Below are positions 19,076 to 30,229 of a stretch of DNA of 64,000 bases, piece by piece. Source of the DNA: Romboutsia hominis (GTDB lineage: Bacteria > Bacillota > Clostridia > Peptostreptococcales > Peptostreptococcaceae); assembly GCF_900002575.1 (NCBI RefSeq), contig NZ_LN650648.1:2705565-2769564 (forward strand), in the 5' to 3' direction. Each line of letters begins with the position of its first letter. Positions within the stretch are counted from its first letter, which is position 1. The position numbers and the translations under genes are program-made. The notes under the pieces are model-generated. The model was given only the letters and a program-made list of their open reading frames with translations. It did no database searches and had not been told where the DNA came from.

Positions 19076-19771
19076 CTAATTACTCATTCTTGCAAGGACT
19101 TCTTCATATCCTTGTACAAGGTCTCCTAAATCTCTTCTAAATCTATCTTTATCTAATTTTTCATTAGTGTTTACATCCCATAGTCTGCAAGTGTCAGGAG
19201 ATATTTCATCGGCTAAAATTATATTTCCTTCGCTATCTTTTCCAAACTCTAACTTAAAATCTACTAGCTTTAAATTCATCTTTAAGAAGAAATCTTTCAT
19301 AACTTCATTTATTTTTAAAGTTTCTTTTCTTATAAAATCTATTTCTTCTCTAGTTGCTAACTTCATTGCTACTGCATGATCATCATTTAGCATTGGGTCA
19401 CCATATTCATCATTTTTGTAGCATAGCTCAAATATTGGTTCTTCTAAAACTATCCCTTCTTCTATTCCAAATCTCTTACAAAATGATCCTGCTGTTATAT
19501 TTCTTACTATAACTTCTAGTGGTAAAATTTCTACTTTTTTGACTAACATTTCTCTTTCTGATAAGTTTTTTATGAAGTGTGTTTTGATTTGTTCTTTGTG
19601 TAACATTTCAAATATTATTGTTGATATTTTATTATTTAATATCCCTTTTGATGATATTTCAGCTTTCTTTTCCCCATTAAATGCAGTTGCATCATCCTTG
19701 TAATGAACTATGTACTCATTTTCATTTTCTGTAGAATATATTTGTTTAGCTTTTCCCTCGTATAATAACAT
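19076..19771 (-). CDS. purC: SAICAR synthetase
   Basis: A 231-residue ATP-dependent enzyme joining aspartate to CAIR. It starts with [18 protein letters not shown] and carries [14 protein letters not shown] and [14 protein letters not shown], all standard PurC motifs. It follows purE by two bases and precedes purF by twelve in the operon. Ribosome binding site AGGGGG. Confidence 0.97.
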   Translation of the reverse strand: MLLYEGKAKQIYSTENENEYIVHYKDDATAFNGEKKAEISSKGILNNKISTIIFEMLHKEQIKTHFIKNLSEREMLVKKVEILPLEVIVRNITAGSFCKRFGIEEGIVLEEPIFELCYKNDEYGDPMLNDDHAVAMKLATREEIDFIRKETLKINEVMKDFFLKMNLKLVDFKLEFGKDSEGNIILADEISPDTCRLWDVNTNEKLDKDRFRRDLGDLVQGYEEVLARMSN

Positions 19772-19773
19772 AA

Positions 19774-20253
19774 TTAATTCCCCCTAAAATTTTTATCATC
19801 TTCTAATACTTTAGCTTCCATTTCTTCTCTATATAATTTTAAATCTTCTTTTAATTTTGGATATTTTATACTCATTATTTGAAGTGCCATTAAAGCTGCA
19901 TTGAGCCCTAGGTCTATAGTCACAGTTGCTACTGGTATTCCCTTAGGCATTTGAACTATTGATAAAAGTGAATCTAAACCATCCATAGTAGATGATTTTA
20001 TTGGTAAACCTATTACAGGTATTAATGTATGAGATGCTATTACCCCTGGTAGATGTGCTGCCTTTCCTGCTGCTGCTATTATTACGTCTGTATTGTCTTC
20101 TATTTCTTCTAAGAAGCTCATAAGTTGCTTTGGCGTTCTGTGTGCTGATAAAGCTCTAACTACTACTTCTACATCATACTTTTCTAATAAATTTATTCCT
20201 TCTTCTAATTTAGGATAATCTGATTTGGAACCCATAACTACTGCTACTTTCAT
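19774..20253 (-). CDS. purE: N5-CAIR mutase / AIR carboxylase catalytic subunit
   Basis: A 159-residue enzyme at the head of the purine operon. [15 protein letters not shown] and [11 protein letters not shown] are the substrate-binding loops; SAHRTP is the class I (N5-CAIR mutase) form, which normally works with PurK, yet no purK lies in this operon. The start is the ATG at 20253 behind CGGAGGG; the open frame continues upstream to 20346 but that part overlaps the leader with CGAA boxes and has no ribosome binding site, so it is rejected. Confidence 0.95.
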   Translation of the reverse strand: MKVAVVMGSKSDYPKLEEGINLLEKYDVEVVVRALSAHRTPKQLMSFLEEIEDNTDVIIAAAGKAAHLPGVIASHTLIPVIGLPIKSSTMDGLDSLLSIVQMPKGIPVATVTIDLGLNAALMALQIMSIKYPKLKEDLKLYREEMEAKVLEDDKNFRGN

Positions 20254-20284
20254 TTTAAATTCCCTCCGTTTTTTTATTATAAAT

Positions 20285-20435
20285 ACGATATATTTAATTC
20301 GTACTATAATTCGAACTTTATATTTAAATTTTATATTAATATTCACATATAATCAAGTATTTATTTTGTTTTTTGTTAATTAAATTCGATATTTAATTAT
20401 CATTTACATAATTTAATTATATATTGTTCGATAAA
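20285..20435 (-). promoter_or_regulatory. purE operon promoter with CGAA (PurR-like) boxes
   Basis: On the minus strand TTGATT (20351-20356) and TAAAAT (20328-20333) are spaced by 17 bases, a good sigma-A promoter about 75 bases before purE. CGAA motifs occur upstream (TTTATCGAACAAT at 20423-20435, and at 20385-20388) and within the leader (near 20284-20316). They resemble the B. subtilis PurBox AWWWCCGAACWWT, with 11 of 13 positions matching in the best case, so PurR control is likely. The stretch 20436-20607 is AT-rich with nothing else that I can name. Confidence 0.65.
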
Positions 20436-20607
20436 TGTATAATTAAATTATGTTTTATATGAAATTATCTTTCATTAGACCCTCTACTTTATTTATCTAA
20501 CGACTTAGTTGATTTTTAAACATTTTTCGGTCTATATTATAAAAATTTTTATAATTTTGGTTTAGCTTATTACTTATTAGGTATAAATTTAGTAGATAAT
20601 TAAAATT

Positions 20608-21261
20608 ATGAAGAAAGAAGATGATTTTATGGATATGAATTTCCTAAAAACAATTCAAAGTGACACAAAAAAATTACATGATATGGCAGAGAATACAGGG
20701 TTCATAAAAAGATTAGTAGACGGTAATGCTACTATTGAAACATATGGTGAGTATATCTACAACCTTTACTTTGTATATAAAGCTATAGAAGATAATTTAA
20801 GAAAGCATGAAGATAATGAAGTTTTAAAAGAGTTTATAACTCCCGAAGTTTTTAGAGCTGAGTCTTTACTAAAAGATTCTAAGTTCTTATTAGGAGATAA
20901 ATTTAACTCAATAGAAATTTGTGATTCAACTAAGGTCTTTGTTAATAGATTAAATGAGTTATCTAAGATAAATCCTAATTTATTAGTTGCTCATGCATAT
21001 ACTAGATATTTAGCAGATTTATTTGGTGGCAGAACAATATTCGAAATAGTTAAATCTAAATACAATATTGATAATAAAGGACTTAATTATTATGTATTTG
21101 ATCAAATACAAGATTTAAAAGGATTTGTCATGATGTACCATCAAAAACTTAATTTAATAAAATTAGCTGACGAAGATAAAAAAGATTTCTTAAATGAGGT
21201 TTGCTTATCTTATGTTTTCAATATAAGTATATCTAATGAATTAGAATATCTAAGATTTTAA
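20608..21261 (+). CDS. Heme oxygenase family protein
   Basis: A 217-residue helical protein of the biliverdin-producing heme oxygenase fold. KKLHDMAENTGF holds the probable proximal heme ligand H24, and AHAYTRYLADLFGG (129-141) matches the distal-helix signature (usually YTRYLGDLSGGQ) that gives flexibility over heme. It would release iron, CO and biliverdin from heme, or degrade or bind heme otherwise. A similar enzyme, HemT, is known in Clostridium tetani. The start is uncertain: ATG 20608 has no clear ribosome binding site, and ATG 20629 or 20635 are alternatives. It is monocistronic and lies divergent from purE. Confidence 0.82.
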   Translation: MKKEDDFMDMNFLKTIQSDTKKLHDMAENTGFIKRLVDGNATIETYGEYIYNLYFVYKAIEDNLRKHEDNEVLKEFITPEVFRAESLLKDSKFLLGDKFNSIEICDSTKVFVNRLNELSKINPNLLVAHAYTRYLADLFGGRTIFEIVKSKYNIDNKGLNYYVFDQIQDLKGFVMMYHQKLNLIKLADEDKKDFLNEVCLSYVFNISISNELEYLRF

Positions 21262-21263
21262 AT

Positions 21264-21305
21264 AAAAATATAGCCACTTTTATATATAAAAGTGGCTATA
21301 TTTTT
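21264..21305. terminator. Bidirectional terminator
   Basis: A long stem around TATAGCCACTTTTATA / TATAAAAGTGGCTATA with flanking A and T runs, shared by the heme oxygenase gene and the convergent small membrane gene. Confidence 0.9.
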
Positions 21306-21648
21306 ATCTATTTTTATTCTTATAACTAGGAAGAAAACTAAATGTTTTCCATATAATAGTAAACATATAAATCAAACATGAAAATAATAAAATCGGAATT
21401 AACATCTCTGGTAGATTATAATACTTATCTATAGTGAATATAGTCCCTTCTATTATTAGTAGAAATCCTATAGTGTAATTAAGTTTTATGTAGTATTTTT
21501 TATATTCCTCATTATCTTTCATTTTTTCTATGCAACTAAACGTAAGATTAGAGTATGGTATAATCCCATTCTTTCTTACTTTATTTGTTGAATATATAGT
21601 ATATATCCCCATCACTATTAAAAATATATTTACTATTATTCCAAACAT
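21304..21648 (-). CDS. Small membrane protein (DUF3784-like)
   Basis: A 114-residue protein with membrane segments at about 3-20, 58-75 and 84-102 and a polar loop (KMKDNEEYKKYYIKLNYT). The arrangement resembles DUF3784-type small membrane proteins, but I hold this weakly. An AAGGAGGAAA ribosome binding site supports the start. It is monocistronic, its 3' end sharing the terminator with the heme oxygenase gene. Confidence 0.6.
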   Translation of the reverse strand: MFGIIVNIFLIVMGIYTIYSTNKVRKNGIIPYSNLTFSCIEKMKDNEEYKKYYIKLNYTIGFLLIIEGTIFTIDKYYNLPEMLIPILLFSCLIYMFTIIWKTFSFLPSYKNKNR

Positions 21649-21813
21649 AGTAAATCTTTCCTCCTTTATATATGACTTTTCCCCATAGATATTTTTATAT
21701 TTAGTTTAACATTTATTTATATTTCTAACTATACTTTACTCAATTTGTAATAAATTGTAATATATAGCATTAATAGATTTAATTTTTAATTTAACCTCTA
21801 ACTTTCTTAACAT

Positions 21814-21841
21814 AAAAAAGCCACTCACTGAGTGGCTTTTT
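21814..21841 (-). terminator. Terminator after the NCS2 permease gene
   Basis: Perfect stem GCCACTCA / TGAGTGGC with A and T runs either side, just past the permease stop on the minus strand. Confidence 0.85.
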
Positions 21842-21847
21842 GTTATT

Positions 21848-23176
21848 TTATAAGAATATAAACTTACATATAAATAATATTGATAATATTATCAATGATA
21901 AATTTATTTCATTTGTTCTTTTTGTCGCTATCTTTAAAACTACAAATGATATTATACCAAATATTATTCCATCAGCTATACTATATGCAAGAGGCATCAT
22001 AGCAAATGTTAAGAATGCTGGTATAGCATTTGTAAAATCTGAAAAATCTATCTTAGTTAATGAACTTGCCATCATAACTCCAACTAATATAAGTACTGGA
22101 GCTGTAGCTTGAGTTGGTATAGCTGTAAATACTGGTGCAAAGAATAGTGCTAGTAAAAATAATATTCCTGTAGTTACTGCTGTTAATCCAGTTCTTCCAC
22201 CTTCACCTATACCTGCTGCACTTTCTACATAAGCTGTTACTGTAGATGTTCCAAGTAATGCTCCTACTGTAGTAGCTATTGCATCTGCAAATAATGCTTG
22301 TTTAGCTTTTGGTAACTTACCATTTTCATCTAACATATCTCCCTTTGAAGCAACCCCTACTAAACATCCTACTGTATCAAATAAATCAACAAATAAGAAT
22401 GTAAATACAACTACTATCATATCAAAGCTAAATATTTGTTCCATTGGAACTGAGAAAGCTTGCATAAATACTGGCTTTAATGATGGTGCAGCCGATACTA
22501 CACCTTCTGGAGGATGAACTAATCCACCTACCATTCCTACAATAGATATAGTAAGCATAGCCACTAAGAATGCTCCCTTTACATTTCTAGCTATTAGTAT
22601 TGCTGTTAATAATAATCCAAATATAGTTAATAAAACTAATGGATCTTTTAAGTTTCCTAGTGCAAGTATTGTAGATCCGTTAACTACTATTCCTGCATTC
22701 GATAATCCTATAAATGCTATAAATAATCCTATACCTGCTGTTACTGCATGTTTTAAAGCAGTTGGTATACAATCTATTATTTTCTCTCTTACATTAGTTA
22801 TTGTAAGTAATATAAATATAATTCCTTCTATTAATACTGCACAAAGAGCAAACTGCCAACTATATCCCATACCTAAAACTACTGTATAAGCAAAGAATGC
22901 ATTAAGCCCCATACCTGGTGCTAAACCTATTGGATAGTTTGCTAATAATCCCATAGCGCAACTTCCTATAAATGCTGCTATTGCTGTTGCAGCAAATACT
23001 GCACCTTTATCCATACCTGCATCTGCAAGTATATTTGAGTTTACTACTAAAATATATGCCATAGTCATGAATGTCGTTATTCCTGCTATAACTTCAGTCT
23101 TTACGTTTGTGTTATGTTCTGATAGTTTAAATACTTTTTCTAGAACACCCTTGTTCATTGTCTGAGTTGACTGCAT
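21848..23176 (-). CDS. NCS2 family purine permease (PbuG/AzgA type)
   Basis: A 442-residue, roughly 14-span permease of the AzgA/PbuG branch, which imports hypoxanthine, guanine or adenine with a proton. Typical stretches are VIAGITTFMTMAYILVVN near the start, GLAPGMGLNAFFAYTVV (the substrate-site helix), and ESAAGIGEGGRTGLTAV. It is closely similar to the second permease at 25508-26845. Upstream there are two CGAA boxes, suggesting PurR-type control. Ribosome binding site GGGGAGG. The exact base transported cannot be told. Confidence 0.92.
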   Translation of the reverse strand: MQSTQTMNKGVLEKVFKLSEHNTNVKTEVIAGITTFMTMAYILVVNSNILADAGMDKGAVFAATAIAAFIGSCAMGLLANYPIGLAPGMGLNAFFAYTVVLGMGYSWQFALCAVLIEGIIFILLTITNVREKIIDCIPTALKHAVTAGIGLFIAFIGLSNAGIVVNGSTILALGNLKDPLVLLTIFGLLLTAILIARNVKGAFLVAMLTISIVGMVGGLVHPPEGVVSAAPSLKPVFMQAFSVPMEQIFSFDMIVVVFTFLFVDLFDTVGCLVGVASKGDMLDENGKLPKAKQALFADAIATTVGALLGTSTVTAYVESAAGIGEGGRTGLTAVTTGILFLLALFFAPVFTAIPTQATAPVLILVGVMMASSLTKIDFSDFTNAIPAFLTFAMMPLAYSIADGIIFGIISFVVLKIATKRTNEINLSLIILSILFICKFIFL

Positions 23177-23188
23177 TTGTACCTCCCC

Positions 23189-23233
23189 AATTTTCGAATT
23201 TATAATAATATCTTATAAAAATAATTCGTTTTT
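23189..23233 (-). promoter_or_regulatory. Pair of CGAA (PurBox-like) motifs upstream of the NCS2 gene
   Basis: On the minus strand AAAAACGAATTAT (23221-23233) and AAATTCGAAAATT (23189-23201) each match about 11 of 13 positions of the PurR box. They lie 13-57 bases before the permease start codon. The rest of 23234-23500 is AT-rich and holds the divergent start region of the K+ channel gene. Confidence 0.5.
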
Positions 23234-23511
23234 ATCTTAACCTTACATTAGTAAGTATATTATATAGTCCATATTTTTTCAATAGTTTTTTGAACCTTTT
23301 TATATTTTTTATTTCTAAAGTTCGTATTTTTAGTTAATTTTTATTATATTTTACTAGTATATACTCTAAAATGTTCTATATTTCGCTTATTTCTATCAGA
23401 TTTTTAACTCTTATATATTGGCTTTATTTTGACATTATATTTTTTATATCTTAGAATTATTAGTATCATAGTTTGATTTCAAATCACTTATATAAATTGG
23501 AGGTTTTTATT

Positions 23512-24378
23512 TTGTTAGTTATTACAAGAAAAAAGCGAGTTTTCTACAACGTTACTATGGTACTTCTTTCGTTGTTAATTGCTAGTATTTTAATTATTCA
23601 ATTAACTATAAGTATTAGCCCCAAAACCTCGTTAATTCTTTCAAATATAGAATTTTTCATATGGGTAATATTTGTTATAGATTATATAGCTAGATTTATT
23701 ACTAGTGATAATAAGAAACTTTTTATAAAAAATAATATATTAGATTTAGTATCAATAATACCTTTTCATACAATATATATATATTTCTCAAACTTATGTA
23801 GTTTTCATGTTGGAAAATATATACTTTTACTGAAGTTAGTCATGGTACTAAGAATATTAGCTATAATAAAAAGAAGTAATAGCAATTTTTATCGTTTAAT
23901 AAGAACCAATAACTTTAGTTATACTCTTTTTATAGCCGTTATAATAATACTCCTAAGCTCTATTTCTATTAGTTATTTTGAAAATTGGGATATTGGAGAT
24001 TCTCTTTGGTGGAGTATAGTTACTGTTACAACAGTAGGATATGGATATATATGCCCTAAAACTTTTTGTGGTAGAATAATAGCATCGATTCTTATGATAT
24101 TTGGTATAGGATTTATAGGTTCGCTTACTTCTACGCTATCTACATATTTTATTAAAAAGGAAAATATAAGACATCATCATAAAAAACATAAAAAACATCA
24201 TTCTCTCCTTCAAGATAGCCTAAAGGATGTAGTTATTGGTGCTAGATTTAGTAAAGATGAATATAAAGACATGGTTATACTAGATATAGTAAATAGGTTG
24301 GAAAACTTCGATGATTTAAGTGAAGATGATATAAATACTATGTGTAATGTACTTTCTTCTTTAAAGAAAAAAAGCTAG
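23512..24378 (+). CDS. Voltage-gated-type potassium channel
   Basis: A 288-residue six-helix ion channel. The pore has the selectivity filter TVTTVGYGY, preceded by the pore helix SLWWSIV, and the fourth helix has spaced positives (VLRILAIIKRSN), a partial voltage-sensor pattern. After the last helix comes a His/Lys-rich stretch (HHHKKHKKHH) and an acidic C-terminal domain. No RCK/TrkA-N domain is present. The start is TTG at 23512, seven bases after TTGGAGG; an in-frame TTG at 23473 lacks a ribosome binding site. It would carry K+ across the cell membrane. Confidence 0.82.
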   Translation: MLVITRKKRVFYNVTMVLLSLLIASILIIQLTISISPKTSLILSNIEFFIWVIFVIDYIARFITSDNKKLFIKNNILDLVSIIPFHTIYIYFSNLCSFHVGKYILLLKLVMVLRILAIIKRSNSNFYRLIRTNNFSYTLFIAVIIILLSSISISYFENWDIGDSLWWSIVTVTTVGYGYICPKTFCGRIIASILMIFGIGFIGSLTSTLSTYFIKKENIRHHHKKHKKHHSLLQDSLKDVVIGARFSKDEYKDMVILDIVNRLENFDDLSEDDINTMCNVLSSLKKKS

Positions 24379-24402
24379 AGCATAATTTTGCTCTAGCTTT
24401 TG
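24371..24402. terminator. Bidirectional terminator
   Basis: A 12-bp perfect stem (AAAGCTAGAGCA / TGCTCTAGCTTT) between the K+ channel gene and the convergent lipoprotein gene. Confidence 0.85.
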
Positions 24403-24404
24403 AT

Positions 24405-25427
24405 TTATCCTTGAGTTTTTTCGTATTCTGCTTTAGTTGCAGGTACTTTTATTTCTCCATTTTTAACTTTTTCTTTCATTTCATTAACATAGTTTAATAC
24501 ATCTTGTGGGATTAATCCATCTTTTTTCTCTACTATACCAACTCCACCTTGCTTAAGTCCGTATACTTTTTCTTCTCCACCTTTTAACTTACCTTCTACT
24601 AATTCTTTAACTGTATCATATACACCTACATTAACTTTCTTTAAAGCTGATGTTAATACATTTTTTGGTGCTAAATTACTTTGATCTCTATCTACTCCTA
24701 TAGCGTACTTATCTTTCTCTTTAGCTGCTTCTATAGCACCTAATCCAGTAGCTCCTGCTGCTGATAATATTATATCTGTATTGTTTCCATACATTTGATT
24801 TGCTATTGATTTACCTTTAGCTGCATCTCCAAATGTACCTGCATATTGTACATTTATATTAGCATTTGGATTTGCAGTTTTTACTCCGTACTTAAATCCA
24901 TTTTCAAATCTTGATATTATTTGGTTTTCCATACCACCTAAAAATCCTACATTATTAGTTTTAGTCATCTTACCTGCTACAAGACCTGCTAAGAATGTTG
25001 CTTCATTTTCTTTAAATAGTATTGGTGTTACATTTTTTGGGATATCATCATAAGTTTCATCGATTATTGCAAATTGTTGATCTGGATAACTTTCAGCTTC
25101 CTTCTTAATATCATCCTTCATAGTGTTTCCTACACCTATAACTAAGTCTACACCTTCATCTATGACACTTTCTATGTTTTGTATGTATTCTGATGCTTGT
25201 TTAGATTCTATAACTTTTACTTTTATACCTAATTCTTTTTCAGCTTGCTTAAGACCTTCATATGCTGATTGGTTGAATGATTCATCATTTATTCCTCCAA
25301 CATCTGCTACCATACCTACTTTTATAGTTTCTTTTTCACCCTTAGCTGAATCTGAACCACATCCAACTAAACTTAATGATGCTACTATTATAGCTGTACT
25401 TAATGCTGTTATTTTTTTGAATTTCAT
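24405..25427 (-). CDS. BMP/PnrA family nucleoside-binding lipoprotein
   Basis: A 340-residue lipoprotein. The signal peptide (MKFKKITALSTAIIVASLS) ends in the lipobox LVGC, so Cys is acylated and the protein sits on the outer face of the membrane. The mature part has the BMP start KVGMVADVGGINDESFNQSAYEGL and GVGNTMKDD, with AAGATGLGAIEAAKE. Such proteins bind purine nucleosides for NupABC-type ABC importers. No ABC genes are next to it; instead it follows an NCS2 permease by 80 bases with no terminator. The start is ATG 25427 after TAGGAGGA; 25454 is rejected for lack of a site. Confidence 0.88.
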   Translation of the reverse strand: MKFKKITALSTAIIVASLSLVGCGSDSAKGEKETIKVGMVADVGGINDESFNQSAYEGLKQAEKELGIKVKVIESKQASEYIQNIESVIDEGVDLVIGVGNTMKDDIKKEAESYPDQQFAIIDETYDDIPKNVTPILFKENEATFLAGLVAGKMTKTNNVGFLGGMENQIISRFENGFKYGVKTANPNANINVQYAGTFGDAAKGKSIANQMYGNNTDIILSAAGATGLGAIEAAKEKDKYAIGVDRDQSNLAPKNVLTSALKKVNVGVYDTVKELVEGKLKGGEEKVYGLKQGGVGIVEKKDGLIPQDVLNYVNEMKEKVKNGEIKVPATKAEYEKTQG

Positions 25428-25507
25428 ATTTTTCCTCCTAGTGTATTTTTTCATATATGTCTATATATTGCTTAGTATATTTAATTTATATTCTTAATTT
25501 ATTGATT

Positions 25508-26845
25508 TTATAGTAGTGCAAATTTTAATATAAATACTATTGATAATATTATTAAGGATGTTTTTGCTTCATCTTTTTTTCCTGATAATAATTTTAATAC
25601 TGTATAAGATATTATCCCAAACATTATCCCATCTGCAACACTATACGATAAAGGCATTACTATAAATGTTATAAATGCTGGTATTGCATCTGTTAAATCA
25701 TCAAAGTTTATTCTAATTATAGAACTTGCCATCATAAACCCAACTAGTATAAGTACTGGAGCTGTAGCTTGAGCTGGTATTGATGTAAATAAAGGTGCAA
25801 AGAATAATGATATAAAAAATAGTATTGCTGTGACAATTGCAGTTAATCCAGTTCTACCACCTACGGCTATGCCAGCACCACTTTCTACTGTAGTAGCAAG
25901 TGTAGATGTCCCTAACACTGAAGATATAGTAGTTGAAACTGATTCAGCTAATAATGCTTTTTTTACCCCTGGCATATTTCCATTTTCATCTATTAAATTT
26001 GCTCTATCAGCTATACCTAATAAAAATCCTATAGAGTCAAACATATTTACAAATAAAAGAGTTAATACTATCACTAACATATCTAAGCTAAAAATATCTG
26101 ATTTTCCTACTTCAAAAACTTTCATAAATACTGGTTGTATAGATGGTGGTACATCTATAACTCCTTGGGGCATAGGAACTATTGCAAATATCATACCTAT
26201 TATTGATGTTATTATTATGGATATTAAGAATGCTCCATTTACTTTTCTTATTAATAATGTTGCAGCAATTATTAAGCCAACTATACTAAGTATAACTGTC
26301 GGAGACTTAACATTTCCAAGAGATATAATAGCTCCACCTTGTTGTATTATTCCTGCATTAACAAATCCTATAAACGTTATAAATAAACCTATTCCAGCTG
26401 TTATAGCATGTTTTAAAACATCTGGCATACACTCTATGATTTTCTCTCTAATATTAGTTACTGTTAATAAAACAAATATGATACCTTCTATAAACATTGC
26501 ACATAGAGCAAATTGCCAACTATATCCCATACCTAAAACTACTGTATAAGTAAAGAATGCATTTATACCCATACTTGGCGCTAATATTATTGGGTAATTA
26601 GCAAGTAATCCCATTATTAAGCATCCTATTGCCGATGCTATTGCCGTGGCTGTAAAAACAGCTTCCTTGTCCATACCCGCTTGTCCTAGTATTGTAGGAT
26701 TTACAACTAATATATATGCAATTGTCATAAATGTAGTAATCCCTGCTAATACTTCTGTTTTAACATTTGAATTATTTTCGCTAAGCTTAAATATTTTTTC
26801 TAAAACATTAACTTTTCCTTGGTTATTCTTTACCGTATTTTTCAT
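25508..26845 (-). CDS. NCS2 family purine permease (second copy)
   Basis: A 445-residue AzgA/PbuG-type permease, strongly similar throughout to the one at 21848-23176 (AGITTFMTIAYILVVNPTIL, APSMGINAFFTYTVVLGMGY, ESGAGIAVGGRTGLTAI). It imports purine bases by proton symport. Differences in the substrate helix (APSMGIN versus APGMGLN) suggest a distinct base preference, an inference. Ribosome binding site ATAGGAGG. It lies downstream of guaA but behind a terminator, so it likely has its own promoter in 26846-26935, and it probably runs on into the BMP lipoprotein gene. Confidence 0.92.
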   Translation of the reverse strand: MKNTVKNNQGKVNVLEKIFKLSENNSNVKTEVLAGITTFMTIAYILVVNPTILGQAGMDKEAVFTATAIASAIGCLIMGLLANYPIILAPSMGINAFFTYTVVLGMGYSWQFALCAMFIEGIIFVLLTVTNIREKIIECMPDVLKHAITAGIGLFITFIGFVNAGIIQQGGAIISLGNVKSPTVILSIVGLIIAATLLIRKVNGAFLISIIITSIIGMIFAIVPMPQGVIDVPPSIQPVFMKVFEVGKSDIFSLDMLVIVLTLLFVNMFDSIGFLLGIADRANLIDENGNMPGVKKALLAESVSTTISSVLGTSTLATTVESGAGIAVGGRTGLTAIVTAILFFISLFFAPLFTSIPAQATAPVLILVGFMMASSIIRINFDDLTDAIPAFITFIVMPLSYSVADGIMFGIISYTVLKLLSGKKDEAKTSLIILSIVFILKFALL

Positions 26846-26935
26846 TTATACGCCTCCTATAATTAACATTTCAGAATTTTTTCAATTTTATATTATTTTT
26901 TATTTTATAATGTAATATTTTGTCGATGGTTTTAT

Positions 26936-26966
26936 AAAAATAAAAGGCTTATAGCCTTTTATTTTT
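26936..26966 (-). terminator. Terminator after guaA
   Basis: A 13-bp perfect stem AAAAATAAAAGGC / GCCTTTTATTTTT with a five-base loop, past the guaA stop on the minus strand. Confidence 0.85.
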
Positions 26967-27004
26967 ATAATGTAAAGTGTATATGAAGTAATTATATTAT
27001 AATC

Positions 27005-28537
27005 TTATTCCCATTCTATAGTTCCTGGAGGCTTAGAAGTTATATCATAAACAACTCTATTTGCTCCATCAACTTCATTTACTATTCTATTTGATATTTT
27101 CTCTAAAACATCATATGGCATTTTGTACCAGTCAGAAGTCATCCCGTCAGAAGATGTAACAGCTCTTAAACCTACTAAGTAAGCATAAGTTCTTTCATCT
27201 CCCATAACTCCAACAGTTTTAACATCTGGTAAAGTAGCGAATGCTTGCCATATTTCTTTATATAATCCAGCTTTTTTTAATTCATCCATGTATATAGCAT
27301 CAGCTTCTCTTAAGATATCGCATCTTTCTTTAGTAACTTCTCCTATAACTCTTATACCAAGACCTGGTCCTGGGAATGGATGTCTGAATATTAAAGCTTC
27401 ATCTATTCCAAGTTCTAAACCTATTTTTCTAACTTCATCTTTGAATAATTCTCTTAATGGTTCTACTATTTGGAATTCTATATCTTCAGGTATTCCACCT
27501 ACATTGTGGTGAGATTTTATAGTAGCAGCTTCTCCATGTCCACTTTCTACTACGTCTGGATATATAGTTCCTTGAACTAAGAAGTCCATTTTTCCTAACT
27601 TTGAAGATTCTTCTTCAAATACTCTTATGAATTCTTCACCTATTATTTTTCTCTTAGCTTCTGGTTCAGTTATTCCTTTTAATTTTCCTAAGAATCTGTC
27701 TTCACAATTTACTCTTATTAAGTTCATATCAAACTTATCTCTGAATATTCTTTCGACATCATCACCTTCATTTTTTCTAAGTAAACCATGGTCAACGAAT
27801 ACACAAGTTAAGTTATCTCCTATAGCTCTATGAACAAGTACTGCAGCAACTGATGAGTCAACTCCACCACTTAATGCACATAAAACTTTTTTATCTCCGA
27901 TTGTTTCTTTTAATTCTTTTATTTTATCTGCTATGAAAGAATCTGTTGTCCAATCTCCACTTACCTTACATACATTGTATAAGAAGTTTTTAAGAACTAT
28001 ATCTCCTTCTAAACAATGTTCAACTTCTGGATGGAATTGTACTCCATATAAGTTCAGTTCAGCATTTTCCATAGCTGCTACTGGACAATCAGCAGTGTAA
28101 GCTATTGATTTGAAACCTTCTGGTAAAACATCTATTAAGTCCGTATGACTCATCCATACTGTACTTGTAGTTATACCTTCAAATATAGCTGATTTTTCAT
28201 AAGTTATTGATGTTTTTCCATACTCTTTTTCACTAGTATTTCCTTTTCTTACATTACCACCTAATATGTGAGCCATTACTTGTATACCGTAACAGATTCC
28301 AAGTATTGGTACACCTATTTCAAATATTTCCTTAGCTATCTTAGGAGAATCTTCTAAATATGCACTATTAGGTCCTCCTGTAAATATTATACCCTTTGGA
28401 TTTTTTTCTTTTATTTTCTCTATAGGAGTCGTATATGGTATTATTTCACAATATACGTTATTTTCTCTTACTCTTCTTGCTATTAATTGATTGTATTGAC
28501 CTCCGAAGTCAACAACAAGTACTAATTCATGCTTCAT
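27005..28537 (-). CDS. guaA: GMP synthase (glutamine-hydrolysing)
   Basis: A 510-residue enzyme converting XMP to GMP with ATP and glutamine. The N-terminal amidotransferase has [10 protein letters not shown] (catalytic Cys) and QFHPEVEH (His/Glu). The ATP pyrophosphatase domain has the [13 protein letters not shown]-loop, and the C-terminal dimer domain ends in KPPGTIEWE as in the family. It follows guaB by one base, so the two are one transcript under the guanine riboswitch. Ribosome binding site AGGGGAG. Confidence 0.98.
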   Translation of the reverse strand: MKHELVLVVDFGGQYNQLIARRVRENNVYCEIIPYTTPIEKIKEKNPKGIIFTGGPNSAYLEDSPKIAKEIFEIGVPILGICYGIQVMAHILGGNVRKGNTSEKEYGKTSITYEKSAIFEGITTSTVWMSHTDLIDVLPEGFKSIAYTADCPVAAMENAELNLYGVQFHPEVEHCLEGDIVLKNFLYNVCKVSGDWTTDSFIADKIKELKETIGDKKVLCALSGGVDSSVAAVLVHRAIGDNLTCVFVDHGLLRKNEGDDVERIFRDKFDMNLIRVNCEDRFLGKLKGITEPEAKRKIIGEEFIRVFEEESSKLGKMDFLVQGTIYPDVVESGHGEAATIKSHHNVGGIPEDIEFQIVEPLRELFKDEVRKIGLELGIDEALIFRHPFPGPGLGIRVIGEVTKERCDILREADAIYMDELKKAGLYKEIWQAFATLPDVKTVGVMGDERTYAYLVGLRAVTSSDGMTSDWYKMPYDVLEKISNRIVNEVDGANRVVYDITSKPPGTIEWE

Positions 28538-28538
28538 A

Positions 28539-30070
<1,532 letters not shown>

Positions 30071-30085
30071 GTTATAAATGTATAC

Positions 30086-30143
30086 AAAAAAACCTGTATA
30101 ATAACTTCGTCTTATTCTCATAAAAGTGAAATTACTATACAGG
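30086..30143 (-). terminator. Guanine-riboswitch transcription terminator of guaB
   Basis: On the minus strand CCTGTATAGTAA (30132-30143) pairs with TTATTATACAGG (30093-30104) with one G-U pair, followed by seven T residues (30086-30092). This is the terminator arm of the riboswitch. Confidence 0.88.
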
Positions 30144-30229
30144 CTTCCAAAATATCTATTCTAGCCAACCTATAAGGATTTTAATCAGCCTACAAGTTTA
30201 CTTTATACGATATTCTGTGATAATAATTT

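Noticed and set aside
20254-20346. N-terminal extension of purE
   Set aside because: It is the transcribed leader with CGAA boxes; the ATG at 20253 has a clear ribosome binding site and gives the normal family length.
25830-26549. 239-codon open frame on the plus strand
   Set aside because: It is antisense to the second NCS2 permease, has no ribosome binding site and its residue pattern is a mirror of the transporter's codons.
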